Below are positions 1-8,719 of a DNA stretch of 20,767 bases, one piece after another (within the stretch, counting starts at the first letter, position 1; each line of letters starts with the position of its first letter). The DNA is from Candidatus Hodarchaeota archaeon (GTDB lineage Archaea > Asgardarchaeota > Heimdallarchaeia > Hodarchaeales > YT1-039): positions 1 through 20,767 of the forward strand of contig JAEOTF010000075.1 in the NCBI GenBank assembly GCA_016840025.1, read 5' to 3'. A program made the position numbers and the translations under genes. The notes beneath the pieces were generated by a model. The model was not told where the DNA came from. It saw only the letters and a list, made by a program, of their open reading frames with translations, and ran no database searches.

Positions 1-1635
1 CAATGTCTTTCTGGGGAAAGTAATTGTACTTGGTTTGATCCAGAAACTAATGAAGGAAATTATTGGTTGGATTATAGTGGCTCTGGTTATTATAGAATAG
101 ATAGTTCATTGCCTTATAATCCCTATGATAAATATCCTTTAACATCTTTTCCAAATGATACATATGCACCTACAGTTAATCATCCAGGTGATATATTGTA
201 TCTGGAAGGGATAATATGTAATCGGATCAAATGGAAAGCGATAGAACCTCATCCTTCACATTATGAAATATACCAAAATAATCTTTTAATTAAAAACACC
301 ATATGGTATGGTGAACCAATAACATATTATGTAGATGGCTTGGGAATTGGAGTTTATAATATAACAGTCTATATTTATGATTTGAAAGGTTATTATGTAA
401 ATGATAGTCTAATTGTAAAAGTTATCAAAGCAGATCCTAGTGCTAAATACAAACCTCATAATCCAATTTTCATTGATGGTAATGCAGACCTGCTTAAACA
501 AGCAATATTAGAAGGATGGCCTGGAGATGGTTCACTAACGAATCCCATCCTCATCAGTATGCTTAATATCACTTGTGTAAATGATTTAATTATGATTCAA
601 AATGTCTCTTCAGCATTTCACATATATAATTGCATCATAGATGGAAAAAGCGATACCGCACATGTTTTCGTAGGAATAAAACTCCTAAATGTCACTAATG
701 GTTACATAACTAATAATAGTATAACTAACAATGATTACGGAATTAAACTTGAGCAATCAAGTAATATTAATATTGCGAACAATTCTATTTTCAACAACTA
801 TAGACAAGGTCTCTCTCTCGACGGTTTTGATAATACTATAAGACATAATTATATCTACAATAATAAATGGGGGGGAATCGTTGATAATAAATATAGCTCT
901 AGGAATAACATATCCTTCAATCATATCCATAATAATGACATTAGTGGAATTAGATTATATAGTTCTAGTAATTTAATACAAAGTAATAAGATATTTGACA
1001 ATATTTGGGCAGGGATTGAACTCTATTCCAGTAACGTTATCATCTCACAAAATTGGATATATAATAAAGGGTGTCATGGAATTTACATATCAAGTGGTCA
1101 GAATAATATTATTAACAATAATGTTATTATTGAGAGTGGAGGACCTGCTCCGTCTCCTGGTCATGTTATTTACCATGGAATTTATTTAACTATTCATAGT
1201 AGTTTTAACGGTATAAAATGGAATGATTTCATAGATAACATCTATACAGCTCATGATTCAGGAACAGGTAACACTTTTTCAAATAATTATTGGAGCGATT
1301 GGAATAGTACAGATATTGATAATGATGATGTGTTCGATGATCCTTATTCTATTAGCGGTTCAGCTAGTAACTACGATCATTACCCAGTAATTGAACCTAA
1401 TAATAAAGATTTAATTTTCCCCTTAACTACTGTCCCAGCAACCACTTCAGAAGATACCTCGGTAGAAAATTCAACCAGTTCAGAAGATACTTCTGTCACA
1501 ACGTCTAGTGCACTTATAGATACATCCAAGGCCGTATCATCACCATCCAAAATTGGTTTATCACTCACTGAAACGATATTACTTAATTTTGGAGTTTTCT
1601 CCATTTTAACTATCCTAAGAAGATACAAGAAGTAA
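1..1635 (+). CDS. Extracellular NosD-like parallel beta-helix surface protein (5' partial)
   Basis: The frame is open from base 1, so the true start lies upstream; a TTG at 67 is internal. The visible 544 residues show: the end of one beta-helix module with a cap (NYWLDYSGSGYY, about 20-31, then a YPL tail); a beta-rich Ig-like domain (about 62-142); a NosD/PbH1 repeat domain (about 150-460) with many N-N-x-I-x-x-N rungs; a second cap (NNYWSDWNST, about 428-438); a Ser/Thr-rich stalk (about 475-517); and a hydrophobic stretch ending in RRYKK (about 519-544), which fits a membrane or sorting anchor. Many N-x-S/T sequons are present. This architecture is typical of archaeal surface proteins. 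The ligand is unknown: carbohydrate binding or lyase activity is known for some right-handed beta-helix proteins, but no catalytic residues can be assigned. It ends 52 bases from a convergent oxidoreductase gene. Confidence 0.85.
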   Translation, partial: QCLSGESNCTWFDPETNEGNYWLDYSGSGYYRIDSSLPYNPYDKYPLTSFPNDTYAPTVNHPGDILYLEGIICNRIKWKAIEPHPSHYEIYQNNLLIKNTIWYGEPITYYVDGLGIGVYNITVYIYDLKGYYVNDSLIVKVIKADPSAKYKPHNPIFIDGNADLLKQAILEGWPGDGSLTNPILISMLNITCVNDLIMIQNVSSAFHIYNCIIDGKSDTAHVFVGIKLLNVTNGYITNNSITNNDYGIKLEQSSNINIANNSIFNNYRQGLSLDGFDNTIRHNYIYNNKWGGIVDNKYSSRNNISFNHIHNNDISGIRLYSSSNLIQSNKIFDNIWAGIELYSSNVIISQNWIYNKGCHGIYISSGQNNIINNNVIIESGGPAPSPGHVIYHGIYLTIHSSFNGIKWNDFIDNIYTAHDSGTGNTFSNNYWSDWNSTDIDNDDVFDDPYSISGSASNYDHYPVIEPNNKDLIFPLTTVPATTSEDTSVENSTSSEDTSVTTSSALIDTSKAVSSPSKIGLSLTETILLNFGVFSILTILRRYKK

Positions 1636-1687
1636 AAAATCGAATCTGAATTTAAGGTTGAAGTATTAGCAACGGTTTACGTTATCC

Positions 1688-2677
1688 CTATTGATATCCA
1701 AAGATTTTTTCAGCTAATTGAGTATATGCTGCAGCTTTCTCTAAAGAAATTAATTCTGGTTTTTCAAAAGTAGCTTCAGTTAGCATTATCGCTATTTCTT
1801 CTGCTACGCCTTGCTTGACATCTGGATAAGCAGTTTCAAAAGGAACTTTTTCCCACTTTACTGACCCTTTTGGGCACACATACAAATCTTCTAATGGTAT
1901 CAAACGGTATGCATTCTTTTCAGTCATTATCTCAATACCCCAACGTCCTGAAGAAGTCCAGTCCGCATGATATGAAAATAACACATCATTTTCGGTAATA
2001 CCACTTCCAACAAACGTTTTTCCTGCTGGATGCCAATCTAATTTTCCCGATTGAGATGACCAAATCTCTTTAGGCATACCTATTAGTTCATGCGCCATAC
2101 TGATGGGATGTAGTGTATTAGCAATTCCCCAATGACTGAATGTCTCTGCAGATTCTTTTGTGAAGTCAAATCTATGGATCCATTCAGTAAATGTATAACG
2201 GCATGAAGTAATACCTCCTTCCTCTTCTGCTAGTTCTTTCAGTTTATAGAAGTTAGGATATACAATTCTGTTGTATGCTATCTTAACTACCTGACTATTA
2301 ACTTTCTCAGCTAATGATAATAGTCTTTGAGAATAGAGTGAACCCGGTTTTTCCACTAATATATTAGTTTGTCCTGACTCAATAGCTGCGATAGTAGCTG
2401 GTATCAGTGTCGGTATAGGGGTCGTTATTACTACAAGATCCATTTTTTTTAACGAAGATAGGTGTTTTTCAAAACCTCCACTCAGGGGACGAAAATTATA
2501 CTTATTACATAGTTGGGTAGTTCTTTTTTCAGCGCGAGAGAGTACTGTAACGTTTTTCATATTCATTCTGGAAAAAGCTTGAGCAAACTGTTCAGCCATC
2601 GCACCTGCGCCGATGAGAAGAATTGATTTATCCTCAAAATTTAGCGAATTGATGTTAATAAGCCAATTATAAGACAT
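1688..2677 (-). CDS. Gfo/Idh/MocA-family NAD(P)-dependent oxidoreductase
   Basis: A 329-residue protein, the usual family length. The N-terminal Rossmann fold carries the dinucleotide loop GAGAMA (23-28), and the family EKPG motif lies at 109-112. A conserved-looking YNRIVYP segment (135-141) and His190 in the C-terminal substrate domain are candidate active-site elements. Family members oxidise or reduce hydroxyls of sugars or nucleotide sugars, and such genes are common in surface-glycan loci. The substrate cannot be read from the sequence. The start is ATG at 2675-2677 with no strong Shine-Dalgarno; an A/T-rich TATA-like stretch (rc about 2711-2721) lies upstream. It stands alone on the minus strand, convergent with the beta-helix gene and divergent from the 3058 gene. 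It differs clearly from the second Gfo/Idh/MocA protein at 12869-13858, whose EKP motif is altered. Confidence 0.8.
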   Translation of the reverse strand: MSYNWLININSLNFEDKSILLIGAGAMAEQFAQAFSRMNMKNVTVLSRAEKRTTQLCNKYNFRPLSGGFEKHLSSLKKMDLVVITTPIPTLIPATIAAIESGQTNILVEKPGSLYSQRLLSLAEKVNSQVVKIAYNRIVYPNFYKLKELAEEEGGITSCRYTFTEWIHRFDFTKESAETFSHWGIANTLHPISMAHELIGMPKEIWSSQSGKLDWHPAGKTFVGSGITENDVLFSYHADWTSSGRWGIEIMTEKNAYRLIPLEDLYVCPKGSVKWEKVPFETAYPDVKQGVAEEIAIMLTEATFEKPELISLEKAAAYTQLAEKIFGYQ

Positions 2678-3057
2678 CTATCAACGGTCCCGATAAGCTG
2701 TTATTATAATAGATATAATTCTATTAAGTGGATAAATTTTACCTTTATAGAAGATAATGCATAGGATGTCTTTTACAGCTACTCTTATCAGGGAGTACGG
2801 AAGGGATAAGTTCATCTTCCATTTTATGAATACTAGATTTGATAATTTCTCGAACTTAAGGGGCATTTCCCTCTATTGCTTCCACATAATGTTCAAAAGG
2901 TTTTTAGGATATTTATATCGGGTTTTTATTTTAAAAAGAATTAAATAGAAAGAAAAATTATAAAAACAAGTTAGAACAAGAAAAGGACGTTCTTTCCACA
3001 AGATATTAGCGAAATTCAAGGACTACTAAAAACCAACATCAGTTTTAGGGGTATTTT
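2678..3057. promoter_or_regulatory. Divergent intergenic region, probable promoters on both sides
   Basis: These 380 bases separate two divergent genes. For the plus-strand gene, TTATAAAAA at 2958-2966, preceded by an A/G-rich stretch, is an archaeal TATA-box candidate with a leader of about 70 bases; TTTATATC near 2912-2919 is an alternative. For the minus-strand gene, the complement of about 2711-2721 reads GAATTATATCT. Short ORFs here on both strands lack ribosome-binding sites and recognisable motifs, and I consider them chance ORFs. No repeat or RNA gene was seen. Confidence 0.3.
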
Positions 3058-4698
3058 ATGAGTCAATATGAAGTATCAAAGTCTAAGACCATTATTGGTA
3101 TTCTTTTAAGCATCATTATCATTGGTCCTGCCATTATCATCCTTAATTTTTCCTTAAACAATCATCAAACCACACAAACTACCAATCAACAAACTTCTGA
3201 TATTCTAGTGGAGTCTAGTGCTACTCCATTAAATTCTGAAGAGCCTAGACAACCCTCTGCAACTACTTTGGCTGAACAAATCAATCTATCATTAAATACA
3301 ATAACTACATGGACATCTAGCATCAGAATATGGCACAGAGGGTATGTCTTTGGGAAAGTAACTGCGTTTGATCTAGATCAGATTATATCTAACTATCAAG
3401 TGGATAATAACTGGATTAAGGTATTAGAAACAAAAAGTTATGCAGAAATGATAAATTACACCTCATCAACAATCGATAACGCCGTCAAGTGGGCATTAAA
3501 CGCTGCACCGATGTTTTCCAATTATTCATTGGTTAAGGAATATTCCAAATCTACAAGGATTGCTTTCTGTGTTTGGGATAGATGGCTTTTACATGGGTAT
3601 AGATACGCAAGGGAATTGAACTATCTAACTGCGAAATGGAATACTACATCTGCTTTTGAAGGTATGAAAGCAGTTCGTGATGCTTTCGGACGCGCTTTCT
3701 ATGATTGTAACCCCGATGCTTTATCCGCTAAGGCAATGTCATATGGAACTCGATGGATGTCCACTTCAAACCTTGCTGATTGTTTTATGATGTTTTATCA
3801 TGAAACAGGATTGGAAGAAGCTTTAGATTATGCATTACAAGAATGGGATGATCTTAATGCTTTATACTGGGACCCAGATAAAGAATACTATGTATATGCG
3901 ACTAATTGGAGAACATGGGAATGGTCCGCAATAGAAGTATGCTTTAACTATGATAAACTCCGTCAGTTGAATGGTACATTAGAAAAATGGAATAGGATAT
4001 ATATTGACCTCCAAAACAGATATTTGGCCGATAAATGGTTCTCTCCCCAATGGTCAGGTACAATTGTTGTTCATTCTCCTGGATCATCACAGCGACGTTT
4101 ATTTGCTACAGAAAATGCTTGGCATTTGTTATTAACCTATTTTGGGAATTTTTCATTATCGAATCAGACTAATATGAAAAATATGCTCGAAGGGGTAGGT
4201 GTTACTCAAGCCTGGCGAGGGCTCTTGTCGACAGGAGGAGGATGTTATGATAGTTCAACATATAGATTTAGACATGATTCAGATGAACCTATTTCAGACC
4301 ATGGAACAGCAATTGGATGTATGACACTATTTTTGCAGGGTATTTCTCCACAAAGTGGTGCAGGGCTAATAATTCCCAAAAGGTGCCAATCTTACGCCGC
4401 TACGCCTGTTCCTTTTGATGTTTTTAGATATTATCCTAGTACTCACCAAATTTTAATTCCAGTTTATGGGGGAACAACCTTAAAGTTTTTGTACGGGTCT
4501 TCGTATCCAACTTATACATTTTCTGAGGATGGCGTTTATCTTATAACATTCAGCTCAGATTGGAACTCTATTATCAGTGTAGAATTAGGGGGGCAAGTTC
4601 CAGTTCAAGAGATCCAATATATCTATCTTTTACCGTTGTTGATGGTTGTAATAGTAGTTCTATTGGTTTTATTTCTCAGAAAGAAAACACAGAATTAA
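3058..4698 (+). CDS. Membrane-anchored extracytoplasmic protein, possible (alpha/alpha) toroid enzyme, function unknown
   Basis: A 546-residue protein. An N-terminal hydrophobic segment (about 11-31) after two lysines acts as signal anchor or signal peptide. A Ser/Thr/Gln-rich linker follows (about 32-75), then a large Trp- and Tyr-rich helical domain (about 78-435), a beta-rich segment (about 440-515) and a C-terminal membrane helix (about 522-541) ending in RKKTQN. The bulk should therefore sit outside the cell. Alternating amphipathic helices with segments such as EWDDLNALYWDPDKEYYVY resemble helix-pair toroids found in glycoside hydrolases and sugar epimerases, but I do not recognise a family and name no catalytic residues. 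TENAWHLL and DEPISDHGTAIG are conserved-looking loops. ATG at 3058 follows an AGGGG Shine-Dalgarno. Its position beside glycan genes suggests, without proving, a role in carbohydrate processing or cell-surface structure. Confidence 0.75.
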   Translation: MSQYEVSKSKTIIGILLSIIIIGPAIIILNFSLNNHQTTQTTNQQTSDILVESSATPLNSEEPRQPSATTLAEQINLSLNTITTWTSSIRIWHRGYVFGKVTAFDLDQIISNYQVDNNWIKVLETKSYAEMINYTSSTIDNAVKWALNAAPMFSNYSLVKEYSKSTRIAFCVWDRWLLHGYRYARELNYLTAKWNTTSAFEGMKAVRDAFGRAFYDCNPDALSAKAMSYGTRWMSTSNLADCFMMFYHETGLEEALDYALQEWDDLNALYWDPDKEYYVYATNWRTWEWSAIEVCFNYDKLRQLNGTLEKWNRIYIDLQNRYLADKWFSPQWSGTIVVHSPGSSQRRLFATENAWHLLLTYFGNFSLSNQTNMKNMLEGVGVTQAWRGLLSTGGGCYDSSTYRFRHDSDEPISDHGTAIGCMTLFLQGISPQSGAGLIIPKRCQSYAATPVPFDVFRYYPSTHQILIPVYGGTTLKFLYGSSYPTYTFSEDGVYLITFSSDWNSIISVELGGQVPVQEIQYIYLLPLLMVVIVVLLVLFLRKKTQN

Positions 4699-4795
4699 TG
4701 CTTTCTATGGTATTAATTCTAATCAATTCTTCAATAATATGACCATCAGAGATGGTTTCATGGAAAATATAACATCTAATAGATTGCAGTGATTT

Positions 4796-4842
4796 AAAAA
4801 ACGAATTAAAAACCAAATTAGCCTTATTATATTTCTTTTTTG
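4796..4842. terminator. Possible bidirectional poly-U terminator between convergent genes
   Basis: Between the stops of the 3058-4698 gene and the minus-strand flippase lies A-rich DNA at 4796-4813, which is a T-tract on the minus strand, followed by a plus-strand T-tract (TTTCTTTTTT, 4832-4841). Archaeal termination often needs only a U-rich run, so the pair could serve both genes. No strong hairpin was seen. Confidence 0.3.
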
Positions 4843-4869
4843 AGTCCAGAAAATTATGAAGTAATCTAA

Positions 4870-6321
4870 TTAACTACCTACTAACAACTTTAATTCTCGA
4901 TAAAAAACGCTAAAACAAAAGAATGTTAGTATTATAAATTTTAAAACAAATAGTAGAATTAAATTAGAAATAAAATCTGTTATAACTAGATATAAAGCAA
5001 AATAACAAAATAAGATTATAAAAGGTTTCCATATCATCCATAAAGGTGTTATTTCTATTTTTAGAACGTATTTAGGAACAAACCATGCCATATAAAATAA
5101 TAGAAAATAGGAAACAACAGTAGTATAAGCTGCTGCAATATAACCATATTGTGGAATAAATATTGCATTTAGGATAACATTAACCACCCCTGAAATTATC
5201 ATTATCACAGAAGAATATACTGTCTTTTTAATGTAAGTAATATAGCGCCCGTATACCGTAAACATTCCATAAAATAAGTAACCAATAACAACGATTGGAA
5301 CAATTTCTGCTCCGTCATGGAATTTTTTATCTACAAGGACTACGATTATCTCCTTGGCAAATAGAATTAACCCAAATGCTGCAAAACAGATTATTGAGAA
5401 TACTTTCTTAACTAATGCATTCAACCTTTGATATTGTTTTTTGTTTAAAAAATCATAGAAATCAGGGATAATTGCCATTTGGGTAGCTGTGATTACAAGG
5501 GCTATTATTAGAGCTATATTGTATCCTAAACTATATATTCCAGCTGCAGCGGTATTTTCCAATTCATTAATCATAATTCGATCAAAGAAAGCAATAATTG
5601 TGCTACTTAATGCATAAGGGATGAGGGGGATTGAAAAATAAAGGATATAGGAAAAATGTTCTCGTTTGAATGAAAAATTAGCATAATGTGAAATCTTTCT
5701 AAGATAATAATATGAGAAAATAAAGCCGATAATAAACGTTGCATAAATTTTTCCTAAATATCTGTCTTCTTTCATTAAAAAAATTAGCAATATTGCAAGA
5801 ATTAAAGAAAGAGTTCCACTAAGACCAGTTATTATTGCTGATTCCGTACTTTTCTTTTGAGCCTGAATTATCTGCAGATAAATACTTTGAAAGATTGTAC
5901 AGAAGCTTATTAAAATTAGAAATACTGGTAAGATACCAGGAAGATTTAATATATTTGTCACAGGATCAAAAAATAAGAGAAAAAGAAAGACATTAAATAA
6001 TAATATCAAACCAGTCAAAATTAAAGCTGTTCCAAGAAATTCTCCGAAGTCAGATTTTTGTTCATAGTAATATCGTCCAACAGAAGAATGTACATTTGCG
6101 GGTAGAATAATCAGAAAAATCGCTAGATAGGCTTGAAAAACAGCAATAACACCGTAATCCTCTTGAGTAAAAAGTCGCGTAAATATTGGAATAGCGATAA
6201 AAGCTAAACCTTGAGTGACTACTTGAGCTAAAAAATAATTTTGCGAATGTCTTAAAGTTTCAAAAATGTCGGATTGCTTTATTCTCCTACCAATTTTACT
6301 TCTTATTAGAAAATCAACCAT
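4870..6321 (-). CDS. wzx: Wzx-type polysaccharide/oligosaccharide flippase (MOP superfamily)
   Basis: A 483-residue, very hydrophobic protein with about a dozen or more membrane helices. The N-terminal signature is typical of the Polysacc_synt family: a polar lead, then the segment around residues 27-60 with QVVTQGLAFIAIPIFTRLF followed by TQEDYGVIAVFQAYL. These proteins flip lipid-linked oligosaccharides from the cytoplasmic to the outer face of the membrane. It most likely exports the glycan built by neighbouring enzymes. The start is ATG at 6319-6321; the Shine-Dalgarno is weak. A shared A/T-rich block at 6373-6385 may hold its promoter. It is divergent from the sulfotransferase, with 117 bases between starts. 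The exact lipid carrier and glycan cannot be told from sequence. Confidence 0.85.
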   Translation of the reverse strand: MVDFLIRSKIGRRIKQSDIFETLRHSQNYFLAQVVTQGLAFIAIPIFTRLFTQEDYGVIAVFQAYLAIFLIILPANVHSSVGRYYYEQKSDFGEFLGTALILTGLILLFNVFLFLLFFDPVTNILNLPGILPVFLILISFCTIFQSIYLQIIQAQKKSTESAIITGLSGTLSLILAILLIFLMKEDRYLGKIYATFIIGFIFSYYYLRKISHYANFSFKREHFSYILYFSIPLIPYALSSTIIAFFDRIMINELENTAAAGIYSLGYNIALIIALVITATQMAIIPDFYDFLNKKQYQRLNALVKKVFSIICFAAFGLILFAKEIIVVLVDKKFHDGAEIVPIVVIGYLFYGMFTVYGRYITYIKKTVYSSVIMIISGVVNVILNAIFIPQYGYIAAAYTTVVSYFLLFYMAWFVPKYVLKIEITPLWMIWKPFIILFCYFALYLVITDFISNLILLFVLKFIILTFFCFSVFYRELKLLVGS

Positions 6322-6372
6322 CTATAATCAACCAATAAATATAATCTAGGAAAACATTCCAATCAGTAAGCA

Positions 6373-6385
6373 ACATATAAAACAT
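6373..6385. promoter_or_regulatory. Candidate bidirectional TATA-like block between flippase and sulfotransferase
   Basis: The block ACATATAAAACAT reads as a TATA-like box on both strands (ATATAAAA forward, TTTTATATG reverse). Transcription starting about 25 bases away would give a leader of roughly 35 bases for the plus gene at 6439 and about 30 bases for the minus gene at 6321. No other equally placed box was found in this 117-base gap. Confidence 0.35.
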
Positions 6386-6438
6386 ATTAGTAATACAATT
6401 CTTTTCTTCCCTCTAAAAATAGGTAAAAGGAATTAAAT

Positions 6439-7347
6439 ATGACTCAAAAATTAATCATCACTGGTCCTATGCGTTCTGGAACAACCTTATTAGCAAATTT
6501 CCTAAATACTCAGGATTCTTGTTTAGTTTACCGAGATTTTCTCCGTTCAGTCTTTGAAGTCTCTACAAGATTGAAAATACATCATTTTTACACCCCAATT
6601 CCCTCTCGAGCTAAAAATATTATATTAAGAAATCTGAAAGCTGAAATGCAACAATTACGCTTGAATATCCTACAAGATCTAACACCTAATGATTTTACTA
6701 CGCTGAAAGAACTTCTTGACGTGTGTCTAAAGACTCTTATTTCCCCCAAGATACAGCTAATTGGATTAAAAGTTACTGAGAATGCAGATTATTTACCAAA
6801 ATTGTTAGAAGAAACAGATTTTTCGATTATATACATGCTTCGTGATCTTCGTGATGTTCTCCTTTCTTCTGCAAATTATTTTGTAGCGTACAACATATAT
6901 GATTGCGCTAAAAAATGGAATAAAGGCTTAAAAATTGTTAAATCATTAGAAAAGAAATACGATCGGCTTTATCTCCTTAAATTTGAAGATCTACTCCTTC
7001 AGTTAGATCAAGAAGTTAGAAAATTGTCCGATTTCCTAAAAATAGAATTAAAATTGTTTGATAAAGACTTGAAAGACCTTGATACATTAGGATGGCAAGA
7101 TAATTCAGCTTTTCATGATATTAACAAGCTATTCGATTCACAAGCTGTGTATCGTTGGAAAAAAGAGCTAAACTCTCATGAAGTGAAATATGGATCAAAA
7201 ATCTACCGGAAAACCCTTAAAGAGTTGGAATATGAAGAATTACAAATTCGTTTCCGAGAATCTCTTTATTACAAGGGATATCATTTACAGAGCCGCTTTA
7301 GACAGGGAATTAAACGTATAGGAAAAGCATTCTATAATCGTCTTTAG
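6439..7347 (+). CDS. PAPS-dependent sulfotransferase-family protein
   Basis: A 302-residue protein beginning with the P-loop-like 5'-phosphosulfate-binding motif GPMRSGTT (9-16), as in carbohydrate sulfotransferases. The 3'-phosphate-binding region is seen as MLRDLRDVLLSSANYF (133-148), with Arg135/Arg138 and the Ser pair at 143-144. Family members move sulfate from 3'-phosphoadenylyl sulfate to hydroxyl or amino groups of sugars or other acceptors. There is no signal peptide or membrane segment, so it should act in the cytoplasm on a nucleotide- or lipid-linked sugar before the flippase acts. ATG at 6439 has a good AAGGAA Shine-Dalgarno about 7 bases upstream. The C-terminal part is Lys/Arg-rich and less conserved. 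Acceptor unknown; sulfation of the locus glycan is inferred from context. Confidence 0.8.
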   Translation: MTQKLIITGPMRSGTTLLANFLNTQDSCLVYRDFLRSVFEVSTRLKIHHFYTPIPSRAKNIILRNLKAEMQQLRLNILQDLTPNDFTTLKELLDVCLKTLISPKIQLIGLKVTENADYLPKLLEETDFSIIYMLRDLRDVLLSSANYFVAYNIYDCAKKWNKGLKIVKSLEKKYDRLYLLKFEDLLLQLDQEVRKLSDFLKIELKLFDKDLKDLDTLGWQDNSAFHDINKLFDSQAVYRWKKELNSHEVKYGSKIYRKTLKELEYEELQIRFRESLYYKGYHLQSRFRQGIKRIGKAFYNRL

Positions 7348-7387
7348 ATCATCCCTAACAGTCAAATATGTATTCAGAAGTAATTAG

Positions 7388-7561
7388 TTTAAAAATTGGC
7401 TGATTCTTCATCAATCCCTAAACCAGATTAATCGTTCTTTCATATGGGGTAGATATCGACCTCTTCTTAACCGCTCCTCTCATGAACCTTGGCTCATACA
7501 GCTTCAGCTCGTTTTTTATCGCAACTATTATCTTTATTTGAAAGGATTACTTAGTAATTAA
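7388..7561 (+). pseudogene. Start-less coding-like stretch, possible gene remnant
   Basis: After the sulfotransferase stop, a frame stays open for 57 codons between TAG (7385-7387) and TAA (7559-7561). It has no ATG, GTG or early TTG start. The translation has protein-like composition, with phrases such as SFIWGRYRPLL and FYRNYYLYLKGLL, rich in aromatic and basic residues much like the tail of a glycosyl- or sulfotransferase. It may be the decayed 3' end of a lost gene. It could equally be chance, since the stretch is short. The rest of the 7348-7672 gap holds A/T-rich DNA with TATA-like candidates (CTTATATTA near 7567, CTTTTAAAT near 7592) for the neuB unit. Confidence 0.25.
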
Positions 7562-7672
7562 TCTCCCTTATATTAGTGATCTTTACATTTTCTTTTAAAT
7601 TCCACAAAAAGCTAAAGAGACTAATAAAAATAATCTAATTAATTTCGATTTATTCACTGAGGACACATAAAA

Positions 7673-8719
7673 ATGTCTGAAATTGAAATTGGTCGGCGTA
7701 AAATAGGAACTGACCATAAACCATTCGTAATCGCCGAGATTGGGATTAATCATGAAGGAGATATAAATAAGGCGATACAAATGATAGATTCTGCATTTGA
7801 AGTGGGAGGTGAATGTGTAAAATTTCAAACACATGTAATTGAGGATGAAATGATACCCGCTGCAAAAAACGTGATTCCTGGAAATGCTACAGTTTCAATT
7901 TGGGAAATAATGAGTCGTTGTGCATTAACAGAAAAAGAAGAGGCAGAATTGAAGGAATATACTGAATCAAAAGGACTAATTTTTCTAAGTACTCCGTTCT
8001 CACGAGCTGCAGCGATCCGATTAGAAAAGTTAGGAGTAGAGGCTTACAAAATTGGTTCAGGAGAATGCAATAATTACCCTTTAGTTGAACATATCGCGAC
8101 ATATGGAAAACCAGTTATCCTGAGTACTGGGATGAATGATATTGCAAGTATAAGGAAATCAGTGACAATCATGCAAAAATACAATGTTAAATACGCTTTA
8201 ATGCATTGTACAAGTATCTATCCTACACCATATGATAAAATTCGCCTTGGAGCCATTCCTGAACTGCAAAAAAGCTTTCCAGAGGCAGTTATTGGACTTT
8301 CAGACCATTCGTTATCGATATATCCACTTTTAGGTGCAGTAGCGTTAGGGGCGTGTATTTTAGAACGTCATTTCACATCAGATAAACAATGGTCAGGTCC
8401 TGACATTAGTGTTTCTATGGACCCTCATGAATTAAAACAAGTTATAGAGGGTAGTTTGATAATTCATCAAGCCATTGGTGGTAAAAAAGGCATTTTAAAG
8501 GAAGAAAAACCAACAATAGATTTTGCATATGCGTGTGTTGTTTCTATTCGTGATATAAAAGCTGGTGAAGTTTTAAACAATGAGAATATATGGGTGAAGA
8601 GACCAGGTACAGGAGAAATTAAAGCCGAGAATTTTAAAGAATTATTAGGTAAAAAGGTTAAAGTAGACATTAAAAAAAATATACAACTTAAGTGGAGTCA
8701 AATTGAAGAAAAAAAATAA
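7673..8719 (+). CDS. neuB: Nonulosonic acid synthase (NeuB/LegI family)
   Basis: A 348-residue protein, the normal length for sialic/legionaminic acid synthases, which condense phosphoenolpyruvate with ManNAc or a 2,4-diamino-6-deoxy-mannose derivative. The N-terminal TIM barrel starts with IAEIGINHEGD (20-30), with KFQTH at 50-54, STPFS at 106-110, KIGSGE at 126-131 and HCTSIYP at 178-184. His212 (GLSDHS) and His233 (LERHFTSDKQWSGPD) match the metal ligands of the family. A C-terminal SAF/antifreeze-like domain (about 283-345) carries the RPGTGE signature (310-315). ATG at 7673 follows a clear GAGG Shine-Dalgarno. Its end overlaps the start of neuC by 17 bases. The SGN-type motif of pseudaminic acid synthases is absent, so Neu5Ac or legionaminic acid is the likelier product; the two cannot be separated by eye. 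Confidence 0.92.
   Translation: MSEIEIGRRKIGTDHKPFVIAEIGINHEGDINKAIQMIDSAFEVGGECVKFQTHVIEDEMIPAAKNVIPGNATVSIWEIMSRCALTEKEEAELKEYTESKGLIFLSTPFSRAAAIRLEKLGVEAYKIGSGECNNYPLVEHIATYGKPVILSTGMNDIASIRKSVTIMQKYNVKYALMHCTSIYPTPYDKIRLGAIPELQKSFPEAVIGLSDHSLSIYPLLGAVALGACILERHFTSDKQWSGPDISVSMDPHELKQVIEGSLIIHQAIGGKKGILKEEKPTIDFAYACVVSIRDIKAGEVLNNENIWVKRPGTGEIKAENFKELLGKKVKVDIKKNIQLKWSQIEEKK

Noticed and set aside
601..1150. Repetitive AAT/ATT-rich DNA that looks like a tandem repeat
   Set aside because: Explained by Asn-rich beta-helix rungs at protein level; no exact DNA repeat unit.
995..1189. Out-of-frame ORF inside the beta-helix gene
   Set aside because: Lies fully within a clearly coding frame with strong repeat structure; shadow ORF.
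2681..2948. Two overlapping short ORFs (about 61-63 codons) on opposite strands in the divergent gap
   Set aside because: No Shine-Dalgarno, no recognisable motif, compositions expected of AT-rich non-coding DNA, and they overlap each other and the promoter candidates.
7595..7834. Minus-strand ORF over the neuB start
   Set aside because: Overlaps the neuB promoter and conserved N-terminal barrel; no motif.
7673..8719. Pseudaminic acid synthase (PseI) instead of NeuB/LegI
   Set aside because: The N-terminal motif is IAEIGINHEG rather than the SGNHN form typical of PseI, and no PseB/PseG/PseH-like gene is seen nearby.
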